Shown here: positions 1-9,563 of the stretch, one piece after another
Layout of the letters: every line of letters starts with the position of its first letter
Numbering within the stretch: the stretch's first letter is position 1
Source of the DNA: Leekyejoonella antrihumi
Lineage (GTDB): Bacteria; Actinomycetota; Actinomycetes; Actinomycetales; Dermatophilaceae
NCBI RefSeq assembly: GCF_007845645.1
Contig: NZ_VCQV01000019.1
Location: forward strand, 1-64,000
DNA length: 64,000 bases
Direction of reading: 5' to 3'
The notes under the pieces: generated by a model
What the model was told of the DNA's origin: nothing
Databases searched by the model: none
What the model saw: the letters and a program-made list of their open reading frames with translations, nothing else
Translations under genes and position numbers: made by a program

Positions 1-95
1 GGACTGTGTCAGCAGCTGACCGACACCGAGACGACCTATCCTGGCACGAACCTCAAGATCGTCTACACCGTCAAAGACCAGCCTGACAACTCATG
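1..95 (+). other. 3' tail of an unidentified + strand ORF entering the window
   Basis: The + strand is open from base 1 to a TGA at 93-95. It encodes a tail with the segment TTYPGTNLKIVYTVK, which looks like real protein rather than a shadow of the gene opposite. The gene begins outside the window. The tail has the feel of a transposase C-terminus and lies exactly where the convergent binding-protein gene loses its conserved 3' part, so an insertion sequence is the working guess. I cannot name a family from 31 residues; it could equally be an ordinary gene. Confidence 0.35.
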
Positions 96-1475
96 AACGA
101 TCCCACCATGTCCAGACCCCTGGGCCCCGGTGACGTTCTGCGGCGTGTTCTGCATGAAGCGCAGGTAACCTGAAGGGGTCGGGCTGTAAGCGAGTGGCAT
201 CAGGAGCATGCCGGTGTATTTGCCGGACAGCGCCTGCGATAGCGCCACCGAGAACGGCACGCCGTGCAACTGCACATTTATTCCGACCTTGCTGAGTTGA
301 CTCTTGACCGCCTCCACCATTGGGACATCGAGAGCGAACGCAGCATCCGAGGAGTAGGTGAGCGGAACAGTCACGTTGGTCTGACCCGCCTTCTTCAGCA
401 GGGCTCTGGCACCGGCTGGATCATATGCAAAGTTCGGCGTTGCCGCGGTCGGCTTGATGCCACCCGCGCCGGGAGGCATATTGAGGCTGAGAGCGCCTTG
501 CCCACCCACTGCGAGAGCGATGATCTCCTGACGATCAATGCCCTTGGAGATGGCCTGCCGGACCTCAAGATTCGCTAACGGACCTTGCGTGGCGTTGATG
601 TCGAGGGGCACCGTGCGTGATGCGCCGCCCTGGCCGACAACAAGTCCTGCGCTCTTGGCCTGATTGGCCTGTGTCGGGTCTTTCGTCCACATCATGTTGA
701 CCGAGCCCTGCTCCAAATCGGCCAGCCGGGTCTGATCGTCAGGAACCACCTTGAACACAACGCTCGACAGGTAGGGCTCCCCCTTCTGCCAGTAGTGCGA
801 GTTTGCGTCAAGCGTCACCTGCGCGCCGTGCTGCCAACTCTTCAAGGTGAAGGGGCCGGTGCCGTTCGTCATCGACTGCCGCTTCGTCGAAGACGTCGAC
901 AAGTACCACGACTTCTTGACGATGAAACAGGTAGTGGGGTTGCTGACAACCTGCAGGAAGCTCGCCGACGGCGCCTTGAGAACAACCTTGACATTGCTGG
1001 CGTCGGGCGCGGTCACGGTCTTCACATCGGTGTAATACTGCGCCTGGTCCAGGCCCTTGTCGCGCATCTGAAGTAGTGAGAACGCCACGTCGCTGGCCGT
1101 AAGAGCCGAGCCATCGCTGAACTTGACCCCTGGACGGATATGGAAGGTATAGACAGTTGGGCTGGTCTGCTTCCAGGTGTCTGCGATTCCAGCCGTAATC
1201 TTGCCTTGGGCGTTTTGACTCAGCAAAGGCTGATAGATCTGCTCGATGTACCCAAAGTTTGGAGCCGCGACTGTCGCGTACGGGTCGAACCCGCCGGCTC
1301 CTAGGTCGGCGATCTCCCCGTACGTCAGCGTGCCGCCCTTGACCGGTGAAGAACTTGCAGCGTTGTTCTGCGTCGATCCGCCCGCGCTTGAGGAACCCGA
1401 ACTTGAGCAGCCGGCGGCGACAACTGCGGTCGCGAGCACCAGGGGCGCTGCCAAAGCCAGACGTCGATTCATCAT
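63..1475 (-). CDS. ABC transporter substrate-binding lipoprotein, family 5 (peptide/nickel type), 3'-truncated
   Basis: This is the extracellular solute receptor of an oligopeptide/nickel-type importer. The chosen start is the ATG at 1475 (or 1472), placed by an AGGAG 5-8 bases upstream; the protein is then about 470 residues. It opens with a signal peptide and lipobox ending AAGC, followed by a Ser/Gly/Ala linker. Typical SBP_bac_5 segments follow (SPTVYTFHIRPGVKFSDG, LTASDV, NGTGPFTLKSW). Family members normally run 80-100 residues beyond the point reached here: homology stops near PSGYLRFMQNTPQNV, then an unrelated tail runs to TAG at 63. The gene therefore looks broken, probably non-functional or altered. 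It is third in the operon after two permeases. Substrate unknown. Confidence 0.8.
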   Translation of the reverse strand: MMNRRLALAAPLVLATAVVAAGCSSSGSSSAGGSTQNNAASSSPVKGGTLTYGEIADLGAGGFDPYATVAAPNFGYIEQIYQPLLSQNAQGKITAGIADTWKQTSPTVYTFHIRPGVKFSDGSALTASDVAFSLLQMRDKGLDQAQYYTDVKTVTAPDASNVKVVLKAPSASFLQVVSNPTTCFIVKKSWYLSTSSTKRQSMTNGTGPFTLKSWQHGAQVTLDANSHYWQKGEPYLSSVVFKVVPDDQTRLADLEQGSVNMMWTKDPTQANQAKSAGLVVGQGGASRTVPLDINATQGPLANLEVRQAISKGIDRQEIIALAVGGQGALSLNMPPGAGGIKPTAATPNFAYDPAGARALLKKAGQTNVTVPLTYSSDAAFALDVPMVEAVKSQLSKVGINVQLHGVPFSVALSQALSGKYTGMLLMPLAYSPTPSGYLRFMQNTPQNVTGAQGSGHGGIVHELSGWSLTV

Positions 1476-1545
1476 GATGTCTCCTGAGGGTTTAGAAGGA
1501 AGTGAGGGAAGGTATCGCATCTTTTGAGCGCGGCTGACTGCCCGC

Positions 1546-2418
1546 CTAATGCCTGTTCGCAAGCCACCGTTGTACTCCGTCAGCCAGCAAGTTCCACGAG
1601 AATGTCATCACAACGATGAGCAATATTGGAGCAACCATCATCATTGGATCCAAGGCAAGGAATGGCTGGGCATCGCTGACCATACGGCCCGAACTCGCAT
1701 CCGGAGGCTGCACGCCTTGGCCCAGATACCCCAAGCTTGCCTCGAGCATGATCACGATGGATGCAGTATTCCCGAACTGGACCAAGAGGGGGCCGAGCGC
1801 ATTCGGCAGCAGATGTCGGACAATTATTCGGCCGTTGGTAAGGCCGCTTAAGCGCGCAGCCATAACAAATTCTCGCTGCTTGAGGACTAGCGCTGGCGCT
1901 CGCATGACCCGGGCGAAGACAGGAGAGAATATGAGCCCGAGTGTGATCACGAGGATCCATACTGCCGAACCGAACGTGACGCCGACAAGGAGTGCGAAGA
2001 GAATCGCCGGGATCGACAGGGCGACGTCCGTCGCACGCATAATCAGATTGTCGATCCAACCACCGTGATAGCCCGCGAGCAGACCGGCCGTGGTGCCAAC
2101 AAACATCGCGATAAGTGTGGCAAGGAACGACACGCTGAGGTCTGAACGCGCGGCAACGATTGTCCGAGTGAACGTGTCTCGACCCAAATTGTCCGTGCCT
2201 AGAAGATGGCTCCAGGATGGGGAGACAAACCGTGCAGCACCAATCGCATTCGGATCATACGCTGAGAGCGCAACACCGACAGTGGCCAGGAGGACAAGGA
2301 CTAAGAGGAGGATGAGCGCTATCCACAATGGGAAATTGCACCGCGCAGTATGTGTCGCTCTTGAGGGAGGAGAACCGAGAGACTCAGGGCCCGTCGTGAT
2401 CCTTACGCTGCTGGTCAT
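1546..2418 (-). CDS. ABC transporter permease, DppC/OppC type
   Basis: Second membrane subunit of a peptide/nickel-type importer, 290 residues. A cytoplasmic N-terminus leads into one membrane helix (LWIALILLLVLVLLATVGVALSA). A periplasmic stretch with LLGTDNLGRDTFTR, the DppC hallmark, follows, then five further helices. The EAA coupling loop (GLTNGRIIVRHLLPNALGPL) is near residues 195-215. Its ATG overlaps the upstream permease stop as ATGA, so the two are translationally coupled. No ATPase gene is in the operon, so ATPases would have to be borrowed. GC content is visibly lower than in the flanking genes, which suggests recent acquisition. Substrate not predictable. Confidence 0.88.
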   Translation of the reverse strand: MTSSVRITTGPESLGSPPSRATHTARCNFPLWIALILLLVLVLLATVGVALSAYDPNAIGAARFVSPSWSHLLGTDNLGRDTFTRTIVAARSDLSVSFLATLIAMFVGTTAGLLAGYHGGWIDNLIMRATDVALSIPAILFALLVGVTFGSAVWILVITLGLIFSPVFARVMRAPALVLKQREFVMAARLSGLTNGRIIVRHLLPNALGPLLVQFGNTASIVIMLEASLGYLGQGVQPPDASSGRMVSDAQPFLALDPMMMVAPILLIVVMTFSWNLLADGVQRWLANRH

Positions 2419-3359
2419 GAAGAAACCCTTACCCGTGGGTCGACGATCGGATAGAGCAAGTCAATGGCTAGGTTGATGACAACATATGTAGCACCAATCA
2501 CGATCACGCACGCCTGTATGGTGGGATAGTCACTCGTATTAAGTGCGCCAACCAACAGGCTGCCCATTCCGGGAAGCGAGAAGACCGTCTCGACGACAAT
2601 TGTTCCACCGATCAAGGCACCCAGATCAAGGCCCACAATGGTCACTACCGGAATCAGAGCATTTCGTACCGCATGTCGAAATATTCGACGCATCTCCGAC
2701 GCGCCTTTAGACCGGGCAGTGCGAATGTACGGCTGCTCCAACTCTGCGATCATCGACACGCGAGTATATCGACACAAGTTTGCGGCAACCGGAATGGCCA
2801 GGGAAACCGCCGGGGCCAGCAGTAGTAATACGCTACGAACTGGATCCTCGGTGAGTGGGACATACCCGCTGATCTGCCAGTGAACGGTCAATGAGTTGAC
2901 CAGAACCAGTAAGGCCCCGATGATAAAAGGCGCGAAAGAGAGCAGTAGAAATGAGCTCGACTGGACGACGGTGTCCACCCATGAACCGGGCCGTCGAGCC
3001 GCGACAATCCCGGACGGAACGCCGATCAACAAGGCAATGATCAAGGCCATAATTGCCAACTGAAAGCTGAGCGGGTAACGCTGCTGGATCTCTGGCATGA
3101 TCTGCACGGGCTGAGTCAAGGAGGTCCCAAAATTGCCTTGAACAAACGCATGGATCCAGTCGATGTATTGCGTGAACAGCGGGCGATCCAGGCCCAGGTT
3201 CTTTCGGATGGCAGCGATGGACTCCACGCTGGATCCGGTGTTGGCGAACGCCAGCGCCGGGTCTCCCGGGATGAGCCTGACCATCGCGAAAGCTAGAACG
3301 CTGAGGAGCCACAGGACAACAACGCTCAGGCCGACTCGTCGGGACAGATATCGAATCAT
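2415..3359 (-). CDS. ABC transporter permease, DppB/OppB type
   Basis: First membrane subunit of the peptide/nickel-type importer. The start is taken at 3359 (MIRYLSRRVGLSVVVLW), the normal DppB beginning, with GGAGGG a few bases upstream; an earlier GTG 30 bases away is less likely. The protein is 314 residues with six helices. It carries the family features RLIPGDPA after helix 1, GNFGTSL in the large periplasmic loop, and the coupling loop RTARSKGASEMRRIFRHAVR near residues 205-225. It is the first gene of a three-gene minus-strand operon. Base composition is AT-richer than most of the window. Confidence 0.88.
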   Translation of the reverse strand: MIRYLSRRVGLSVVVLWLLSVLAFAMVRLIPGDPALAFANTGSSVESIAAIRKNLGLDRPLFTQYIDWIHAFVQGNFGTSLTQPVQIMPEIQQRYPLSFQLAIMALIIALLIGVPSGIVAARRPGSWVDTVVQSSSFLLLSFAPFIIGALLVLVNSLTVHWQISGYVPLTEDPVRSVLLLLAPAVSLAIPVAANLCRYTRVSMIAELEQPYIRTARSKGASEMRRIFRHAVRNALIPVVTIVGLDLGALIGGTIVVETVFSLPGMGSLLVGALNTSDYPTIQACVIVIGATYVVINLAIDLLYPIVDPRVRVSS

Positions 3360-3941
3360 GAGGGACCCTCCGCGCAGTACAGATACCACGCAGCGGACCC
3401 CGCGAGAAAGCGAATACGTTCGATCACCTTTGGGCCTCCTGATCGCGAGTTCGGCACGGATAAGTCGAGCGTGAGGTACTGACTGAGAACGGGTGGGCGA
3501 GGAAGCCGGGTCCCTTACCTGGGCGGCCGCCTGCGCAACTATCCACCGATCGCCGAAGGTGGCTGGATCCAGGTCACTTCAGCAAGTAATTACTTACAGA
3601 CGGGACGCTACAGGTGAGTTTCGTCACTGTCAATGCTCCGCGTTGACCCATCAAAAATGCGCGCGCAGAGGCGGGCCCGCCGGCCGAGGCGTGGGGAGCA
3701 GCTGGGCGTGCAGATGGGACTGACGGTGGCGAACAGCACGCAGCGACCGAGGCGATCGCGACGCGGTACAAGTGGGCAGACACGAAGACCGAGGGCGCAA
3801 GGCTCGACGACTCGTGCGCCCGCGGGGGCCACGTTCACGAAAGTACTTGTGAATAGTGTGGTGGCACCGTGGTTTTCCCTCGGGATACTGCCCGCACCCC
3901 CGATAAACCGTCGGTCGACGGGAAGGACTCGTTGGGAGGCG
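3360..3941. other. Non-coding gap upstream of the peptide-type ABC operon
   Basis: About 580 bases without a convincing gene. Open frames here are low-complexity Arg/Pro/Ala readings with no ribosome binding site or recognisable domain. It should hold the promoter of the minus-strand ABC operon. The only distinct signal is the 12-bp palindrome at 3584-3595. Confidence 0.5.
3584..3595. promoter_or_regulatory. 12-bp perfect palindrome, candidate operator of the ABC operon
   Basis: AAGTAATTACTT is a perfect AT-rich palindrome standing out in GC-rich DNA, about 225 bases upstream of the first permease start. Its size and symmetry suit a TetR- or MarR-type operator. No matching regulator lies beside it; the LysR gene beyond reads toward it. 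Confidence 0.3.
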
Positions 3942-4793
3942 TCAACGTGTGGGGTGACCGCTCGCGAGGATCGCCTGCACCAGCGCGTCCGCCGGCGCGG
4001 AGTCCACGTGCGGGTTGGTCAGCAGCACCAGGTCGATCTCGCCAAGCGTCGGCAGACCGACTCCCGCCGACAGCTCGACCAGCTCCTCAGGGATCAGGCT
4101 GCGCGCGAAGATCCCCAGCCCAAGACCCGCACGCACCGCGGCGATCACGCCGTTCACGCCGCGCACCGTGCAGCCGACCCGGTATGCCATGTCGGCCTTT
4201 CCCAGCGCCTCGATGCCAATCGTGCGGGTCAGGCTCGGCGCCTGGTACACCACCAACGGCACCGGCTGCGCGGGATCGAAGCGCACGCCCTCCGGGCCTG
4301 CCCACACCAGTCGATCGCGCCGCACCAACTGACCACCGCGCTCCTTCACCCCCCGCTTGACGAACACCACATCCAAGTGACCCGACTCGATCCGCCGATG
4401 CAGGCTCGGACTCTGCGCCACGGTGAGATCGAGGTCCACCCTCGGATAGGCCTGGCGGAACTGGCGCAGGATTTTCGGCAGCGGAGTCAGGGCGAGGTCG
4501 TCCGTGACGCCCACCCGCAGCCGTCCGGCAAGACCGGACCCGTTGAAGTAGTCGACGGCCTGCTCCTGAGCCGCCAGAATCGTGCGGGCGAAGCGTGCCA
4601 TCGCCTCACCGTCCGCGGTCAGTCTGACCGTGCGGGTGTCGCGCACGAAGAGCGTTCTGCCAACTGCCTCTTCAAGCCTGCGAATGTGCTGGCTCACGGT
4701 GGGCTGGCGGATCTCGAGCAGTTCGGCGGCACGGGTGAAACTCAACGACTGCGCCACGGCCAGGAACGTGCGTAACAGCTCGGGGGGATACAC
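3942..4793 (-). CDS. LysR family transcriptional regulator
   Basis: DNA-binding regulator, 283 residues, with GTG start at 4793 and AAGGAG six bases upstream. The N-terminal winged helix-turn-helix is clear (LLRTFLAVAQSLSFTRAAELLEIRQPTVSQHIRRLE, residues 5-40). An effector-binding domain follows from about residue 90 (GRLRVGVTDDLALTPLPKIL). It is divergent from the MFS exporter at 4840 and shares its short promoter, the usual layout for a LysR regulator controlling an efflux gene. Ligand unknown. Confidence 0.9.
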   Translation of the reverse strand: MYPPELLRTFLAVAQSLSFTRAAELLEIRQPTVSQHIRRLEEAVGRTLFVRDTRTVRLTADGEAMARFARTILAAQEQAVDYFNGSGLAGRLRVGVTDDLALTPLPKILRQFRQAYPRVDLDLTVAQSPSLHRRIESGHLDVVFVKRGVKERGGQLVRRDRLVWAGPEGVRFDPAQPVPLVVYQAPSLTRTIGIEALGKADMAYRVGCTVRGVNGVIAAVRAGLGLGIFARSLIPEELVELSAGVGLPTLGEIDLVLLTNPHVDSAPADALVQAILASGHPTR

Positions 4794-4805
4794 GACGCCG
4801 ACTCC

Positions 4806-4824
4806 TTATTGCAATTGATAATAA
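4806..4824. promoter_or_regulatory. Candidate LysR operator between lysR and the MFS gene
   Basis: TTATTGCAATTGATAATAA is an imperfect inverted repeat (TTATT...AATAA) centred on the palindrome CAATTG. It lies in the short divergent intergenic region just upstream of the LysR ribosome binding site. It fits the ATT-N-AAT style of LysR autoregulatory sites, by position and symmetry only. Confidence 0.45.
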
Positions 4825-4839
4825 GAGATATACCACTCA

Positions 4840-6216
4840 TTGGCTTGGATGAGGGCTCTGCTGCCGGAAGGATGGAGGACATCGCACCCGACCGGACAAG
4901 ACTGGAAACCTGACGTGACCGCCGCACTGCGCGCGACCCGCCCACCGACCGCAAACCCTTGGCAGACCACCTTCCGCTCCCTGCAGACCCGCAACTACCG
5001 GCTATTCGCCGGAGGCCAGCTCTGCTCCAACACCGGCAGCTGGGTGCAGCGCATCGCGCAGGACTGGCTGGTGCTCACTCTTGCCGGCAGCGCCACCGCC
5101 GTCGGCATCACCACGGCGCTGCAAGCACTCCCCACGTTGCTCTTCGGACTGGTCGGTGGCCTTGTCGCGGACCGCTATCCGAAGCGGCAAGTCCTGTTGT
5201 GCACGCAGACGTTGATGGCTCTGCTCGCCACCGTGCTCGCCACGCTCGTGCTCACCGGCAACGTGCAGGTGTGGCACGTCTATGCGGTCGCCTTCGCGCT
5301 CGGCTCGGTCATCGCCATCGACAACCCCACTCGGCAGGCGTTCGTCAATGAGATGGTCGGCCCGGACCAGCTGCGCAATGCCATCGGCCTGAACTCCTCG
5401 GTCTTCCAGCTGGGCGCGCTGATCGGCCCTGCCATCAGCGGTGTGCTGATCAACATCGTCGGGATCGGCTGGGCGTTCTCAATTAACGCGATCTCCTATC
5501 TCGGCCCGATCACCATGCTGCTGCTGATCCGCGACACCGAGCTGCACCACATTCCACGAGTTGCTGCCCACCGCGGGCAGCTGCGCGACGGCCTGCGGTA
5601 TGTCACGCAGCGGCCGCACGTGCTCTGGCCAATTGTGCTGGCCGGCATCTTCGGCCTGTTCACCATCAACCTGCCGGTCACGCTCGCGGCCTACACCAAG
5701 ACTGTATTTCATTCGAGTGCAGGAGGATACGGGATGCTCAGCTCGGTGCTTGCCGTCGGTTCTCTGGCCGGTGCGCTGTTCGCCGCGCGGCGGGCCAACA
5801 CTCGCCTGCGCACGACGGCACTCGTCGCCGCCGCGCTCGCCGGCGCCTACCTGGTGGCGAGCGCCGCCCCGAGCGAGATGGTGTATGCCGTCCTGCTCGT
5901 GCTCGTCGGGGCGCTCACGCTGCTGCTGCTCACCGGTGCGAATGCCACCGTGCAGCTCGCGGCCGAGGACAGCATTCGCGGACGGGTGATGGGGCTCTAT
6001 CTCCTGGTCTTCACCGGCAGCGGCGCCATCGGCGGACCACTGATCGGCTATCTCGACGAGCACGCGGGTCCGCAGACCGGGATGCTCCTTGCCGGCGTGG
6101 TGCCTGCACTGGCCACCGCGTGCATCGCGATTCACCTCGCGAACCTCGGGCACCTACGACTGGCCGTGCGCTCCAACCGATCCCGTCGACCGCTGCTCGC
6201 AGTCGTCCACCGATAG
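4840..6216 (+). CDS. MFS transporter, EntS-like exporter family
   Basis: Major facilitator efflux protein with about 12 membrane segments. The conserved start region is FRSLQTRNYRLFAGGQLCSNTGSWVQRIAQDWLVLTL. The loop 2-3 motif GLVGGLVADRYPKRQVLL is near residues 105-122, and NPTRQAFVNEMVG is typical of this MFS_3/enterobactin-exporter-like branch. The start is uncertain: TTG 4840, ATG 4849 and GTG 4915 are all in frame, and conservation begins only after the last. It is divergent from a LysR regulator. A paralogue with the same signature sits at 54730-56019. Substrate unknown. Confidence 0.85.
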   Translation: MAWMRALLPEGWRTSHPTGQDWKPDVTAALRATRPPTANPWQTTFRSLQTRNYRLFAGGQLCSNTGSWVQRIAQDWLVLTLAGSATAVGITTALQALPTLLFGLVGGLVADRYPKRQVLLCTQTLMALLATVLATLVLTGNVQVWHVYAVAFALGSVIAIDNPTRQAFVNEMVGPDQLRNAIGLNSSVFQLGALIGPAISGVLINIVGIGWAFSINAISYLGPITMLLLIRDTELHHIPRVAAHRGQLRDGLRYVTQRPHVLWPIVLAGIFGLFTINLPVTLAAYTKTVFHSSAGGYGMLSSVLAVGSLAGALFAARRANTRLRTTALVAAALAGAYLVASAAPSEMVYAVLLVLVGALTLLLLTGANATVQLAAEDSIRGRVMGLYLLVFTGSGAIGGPLIGYLDEHAGPQTGMLLAGVVPALATACIAIHLANLGHLRLAVRSNRSRRPLLAVVHR

Positions 6217-6263
6217 CGCAAGGTCCGGGCCTTCACACCCGATGGTTGAGGCGCGTGCCCGCT

Positions 6264-6340
6264 CGCCGAGAGGCATACCTATCCGGTGAGCGGCATACCA
6301 AATTAGTGGACCTGTCGGGGGTGAAGTATGCCTCTCGGCG
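6264..6340. repeat. Palindromic-ended 77-bp repeat, copy 1
   Basis: The ends form a perfect 15-bp inverted repeat, CGCCGAGAGGCATAC at 6264-6278 and its complement at 6326-6340. The interior is conserved with the second copy at 12208-12283, including AATTAGTGGACCTGTCGGGG at 6301-6320. It lies between the convergent ends of the MFS gene and the ABC ATPase, so it could act as a bidirectional terminator. The conserved interior, however, says it is a dispersed element. Confidence 0.8.
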
Positions 6341-6382
6341 AAAACGAAGTCCAGGTCGCCGCACGTTGCACGAGGGCTGGTG

Positions 6383-7173
<791 letters not shown>

Positions 7174-7177
<4 letters not shown>

Positions 7178-8202
7178 TTGCGTACCCTTCGAATCCACTG
7201 GTCGACGGCAACTGCCAGGATGACGAGCAGGCCTTCTGCGAGCTGTTGGTAGAGGTCTTGCACGCCGGCCAGAGCCAAGCCGTTCTGGAAGACCTGGACG
7301 ATGAGCGCGCCGAAGAGGGTGCCAAGGACCACTCCGCGACCACCGAACAGACTGATTCCGCCAATGACCGCGGCAGTGATGCTGTCCAGGTTGAGGGTCG
7401 ACGAGATATCGGTGCTGGCATCGCCGACTCGCCCGATCTGCACCCATGCAGCGATGGCATAGACCAGACCTGCGAGCAGGTAGACGCTGAGGAGCAGACG
7501 GGTCGTGTTGATCCCGACGAGGCGAGAGGCCTCGGGCTCGTCCCCCACGGCATACACATGTTTGCCCCAGGCCGTGCGAGCCAGGATGAACCCGACGACG
7601 AGATAGAGCGCCAACATGATCAGCACACCGGTTGTCAGAGAGAACGAGCCGATGTGAATCACCGTGCCGGTCCACACGAGCAGGCTGTTTGGTCCGGGGG
7701 TCAGCGTCTGACCGTTGGCATATAACAGCCCGAGCGCGGTGAAGACACCGAGTGTGCCCAGCGTGCCGATGAAGGGCGGCACGTGGAAGCGGGTGACGAG
7801 CACACCGTCGATGAGCCCGGTCAGCAGGCCGACGAGCAGTCCGAGCAAGATGGCGAGAGCCACCGGCCAGCCCGAGTTGATCGCCAAGCCGGCCATCACC
7901 ATCTGGGCCAGGATCATGGCCGCACCAACGGACAGGTCGATCCCTGCGGTGAGGATGATGATGCTCTGGCCCAGAGCCAGCAGCCCGATGACGGCGGCCT
8001 CTTGCAGCATGATCGACAAGTTCGCCGCACTGAAGAAGCGTCCATTGATCAGGTCGAAGATGATCGCGGCCACAATGAGCACCACGAGTGGGCCCAGCGA
8101 CGGGTGTGCGTGCAGCAGGTGCTGCACGGTGTTACCAGGACCACGCGACTTGGCGTCGGCGGATGGTGGGCCGGCGGGAGCGGTCACGAGGTTTTCGGCC
8201 AT
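7174..8202 (-). CDS. Sugar ABC transporter permease (RbsC/FrcC type)
   Basis: Membrane channel subunit, 342 residues, about eight to ten helices, BPD_transp_2 family. Diagnostic stretches are ILTAGIDLSVGAAMILAQM, GLLTGLIDGVLVTRFHVPPFIGTLGTLG, and GGRGVVLGTLFGALIVQVFQNGLALAGV near the C-terminus. It is coupled to the downstream ATPase by ATGA and follows the binding-protein gene by six bases. The C-terminal DQWIRRVRK is typical for RbsC proteins. Confidence 0.92.
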
Positions 8203-8208
8203 TGCGGC

Positions 8209-9366
8209 TCAGCCCCAGCAGACCTTGGATGCGGCCGCAGTGGTGATGCTCGGCACGCCAGACTGCGGAGAGTCGGTGTACAGCTTGGTCCCGGTGTTGA
8301 AGTAGTCCTTGCCTGCCTGGTTGGTCGGCTTCTTGCCGGTCTTGGCGAACTGGGCGATGGCATCCACGCCTTCCAGCGCCATCTTGCCGGGGAACTGCCC
8401 TGCGGTGGCGCCGATCTCACCGCTCTTGACGAACGGCAGGTTGCTGCAGCCGCCATCAATGGCGACGACTGTGACACCCGTCTTACCTGCGGACTTCAAG
8501 GCATGCGCAGCGCCCTCCGCGGCGGGCTCATTGATGGCATACACGAGGTTGATGTTTGAGTCCTTCGACAGGCACGTCTCCATCGCGGTCTGGCCGCCGG
8601 TCGTCGCACCGTTGGTCGGCAGCTGGCAGGCGATCTTGTAGGTGCCGCCCTTGCCACCGGTGTATTTCCCGCTGGTGGGCTCCTTGCCATTCACGTTGGG
8701 GTTGCCCACCGGAATACCCATCCCGTTCAGGAAGCCGTGGTCTCGGTCGACATCGACGGTGATCACCTGATTGGCGAGGTCATCGAGCATGGCGATGTCT
8801 GCACTCTTGCCGTTCAACTTGGCTGCGGCCCATTTGCCATCCAATACGCCGGCCGCCGTGTTGTCCGTCGCGTAGGTGACGTCAGCGATGTTTCCCGGGA
8901 TCGGTGGGGTGTCGACCGCGACCACCACCAGACCGGCCGCCTTCGCCTGGGTGAGCGCCTTGTTCACGGCGTCTCCGTTGAGCGCGATGATGATTCCCTT
9001 GTCGCCCGCGGCAACGGCCTGCTCGATCTGAGTGATCTGCGAGGTCGTGTCGTCATCCGAGTTGCCCGCTGTCACATGCAGCGTGACGCCCTTCTTGGCG
9101 GCCTCCTGCTTGGCGGTCTTCTCCATCGAGATCCAGTAGGGGTTGGTGAACTCCTTCAGGATCAGCGCGACCTTGATCTTGCCGGCTCCACTGCCGCCGC
9201 TACTGCTCGCCGCACTGGCGCCGCTCGCTCCGGAGGCAGTCGAGCTTGCGCTGCTACTGCCGCTCCCACCACAGGCTGCCAGGGTGGCAGCCATCACTCC
9301 CGCACTCGCGAGGCAGACGGCTCCCCGCGCACGCCTACGGACCATGTTCATTCCAGCACTCGTCAT
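8209..9366 (-). CDS. Sugar ABC transporter substrate-binding lipoprotein (RbsB/FrcB type)
   Basis: Extracellular sugar receptor, 385 residues, ATG 9366 preceded by AGGAGG. The signal peptide ends in the lipobox LAAC (Cys about residue 32), followed by a Ser/Ala linker. The periplasmic-binding-protein type 1 fold is shown by VALILKEFTNPYWISMEKTAKQ, IEQAVAAGDKGIIIALNGD, TDNTAAGVLDGKWAAAKL and VVAIDGGCSN. It heads the importer operon. The divergent regulator gene is followed by a FrcK-like kinase and a ribokinase-type kinase, which favours fructose or ribose, but the ligand cannot be read from sequence. Confidence 0.9.
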   Translation of the reverse strand: MTSAGMNMVRRRARGAVCLASAGVMAATLAACGGSGSSSASSTASGASGASAASSSGGSGAGKIKVALILKEFTNPYWISMEKTAKQEAAKKGVTLHVTAGNSDDDTTSQITQIEQAVAAGDKGIIIALNGDAVNKALTQAKAAGLVVVAVDTPPIPGNIADVTYATDNTAAGVLDGKWAAAKLNGKSADIAMLDDLANQVITVDVDRDHGFLNGMGIPVGNPNVNGKEPTSGKYTGGKGGTYKIACQLPTNGATTGGQTAMETCLSKDSNINLVYAINEPAAEGAAHALKSAGKTGVTVVAIDGGCSNLPFVKSGEIGATAGQFPGKMALEGVDAIAQFAKTGKKPTNQAGKDYFNTGTKLYTDSPQSGVPSITTAAASKVCWG

Positions 9367-9433
9367 TGCACCGAACCTCCTGGCTTCCCGCTCTTAAGGC
9401 CCTATTTGTGCCTCAGATCACAACGGTAGATCG

Positions 9434-9463
9434 CTCGCAAGCGCTTTGGCAAGCGCTTGCGAG
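9434..9463. promoter_or_regulatory. LacI-family operator: 30-bp palindrome with two AAGCGCTT cores
   Basis: Two 13-bp arms (CTCGCAAGCGCTT and its complement) flank a 4-bp TGGC spacer with perfect symmetry. Each arm contains the 8-bp palindrome AAGCGCTT (9439-9446 and 9451-9458), the classic LacI/GalR core. The site is in the divergent region between the binding-protein gene and lacI, so it likely controls both. Confidence 0.85.
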
Positions 9464-9563
9464 TAAATATGTTCAGGCTGTTTAATGGACGCGGGGCCCC
9501 CCGGCAGTGCGTGCGGACTGCACAGAGGAGTCCGATAGGTTTCCCAGAAAGGGAGGCGCACAC

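Noticed and set aside
3633-4775. Long + strand open frame opposite the LysR gene
   Set aside because: Arg/Gln/His-rich shadow of a clear LysR regulator on the minus strand; no domain and no ribosome binding site.
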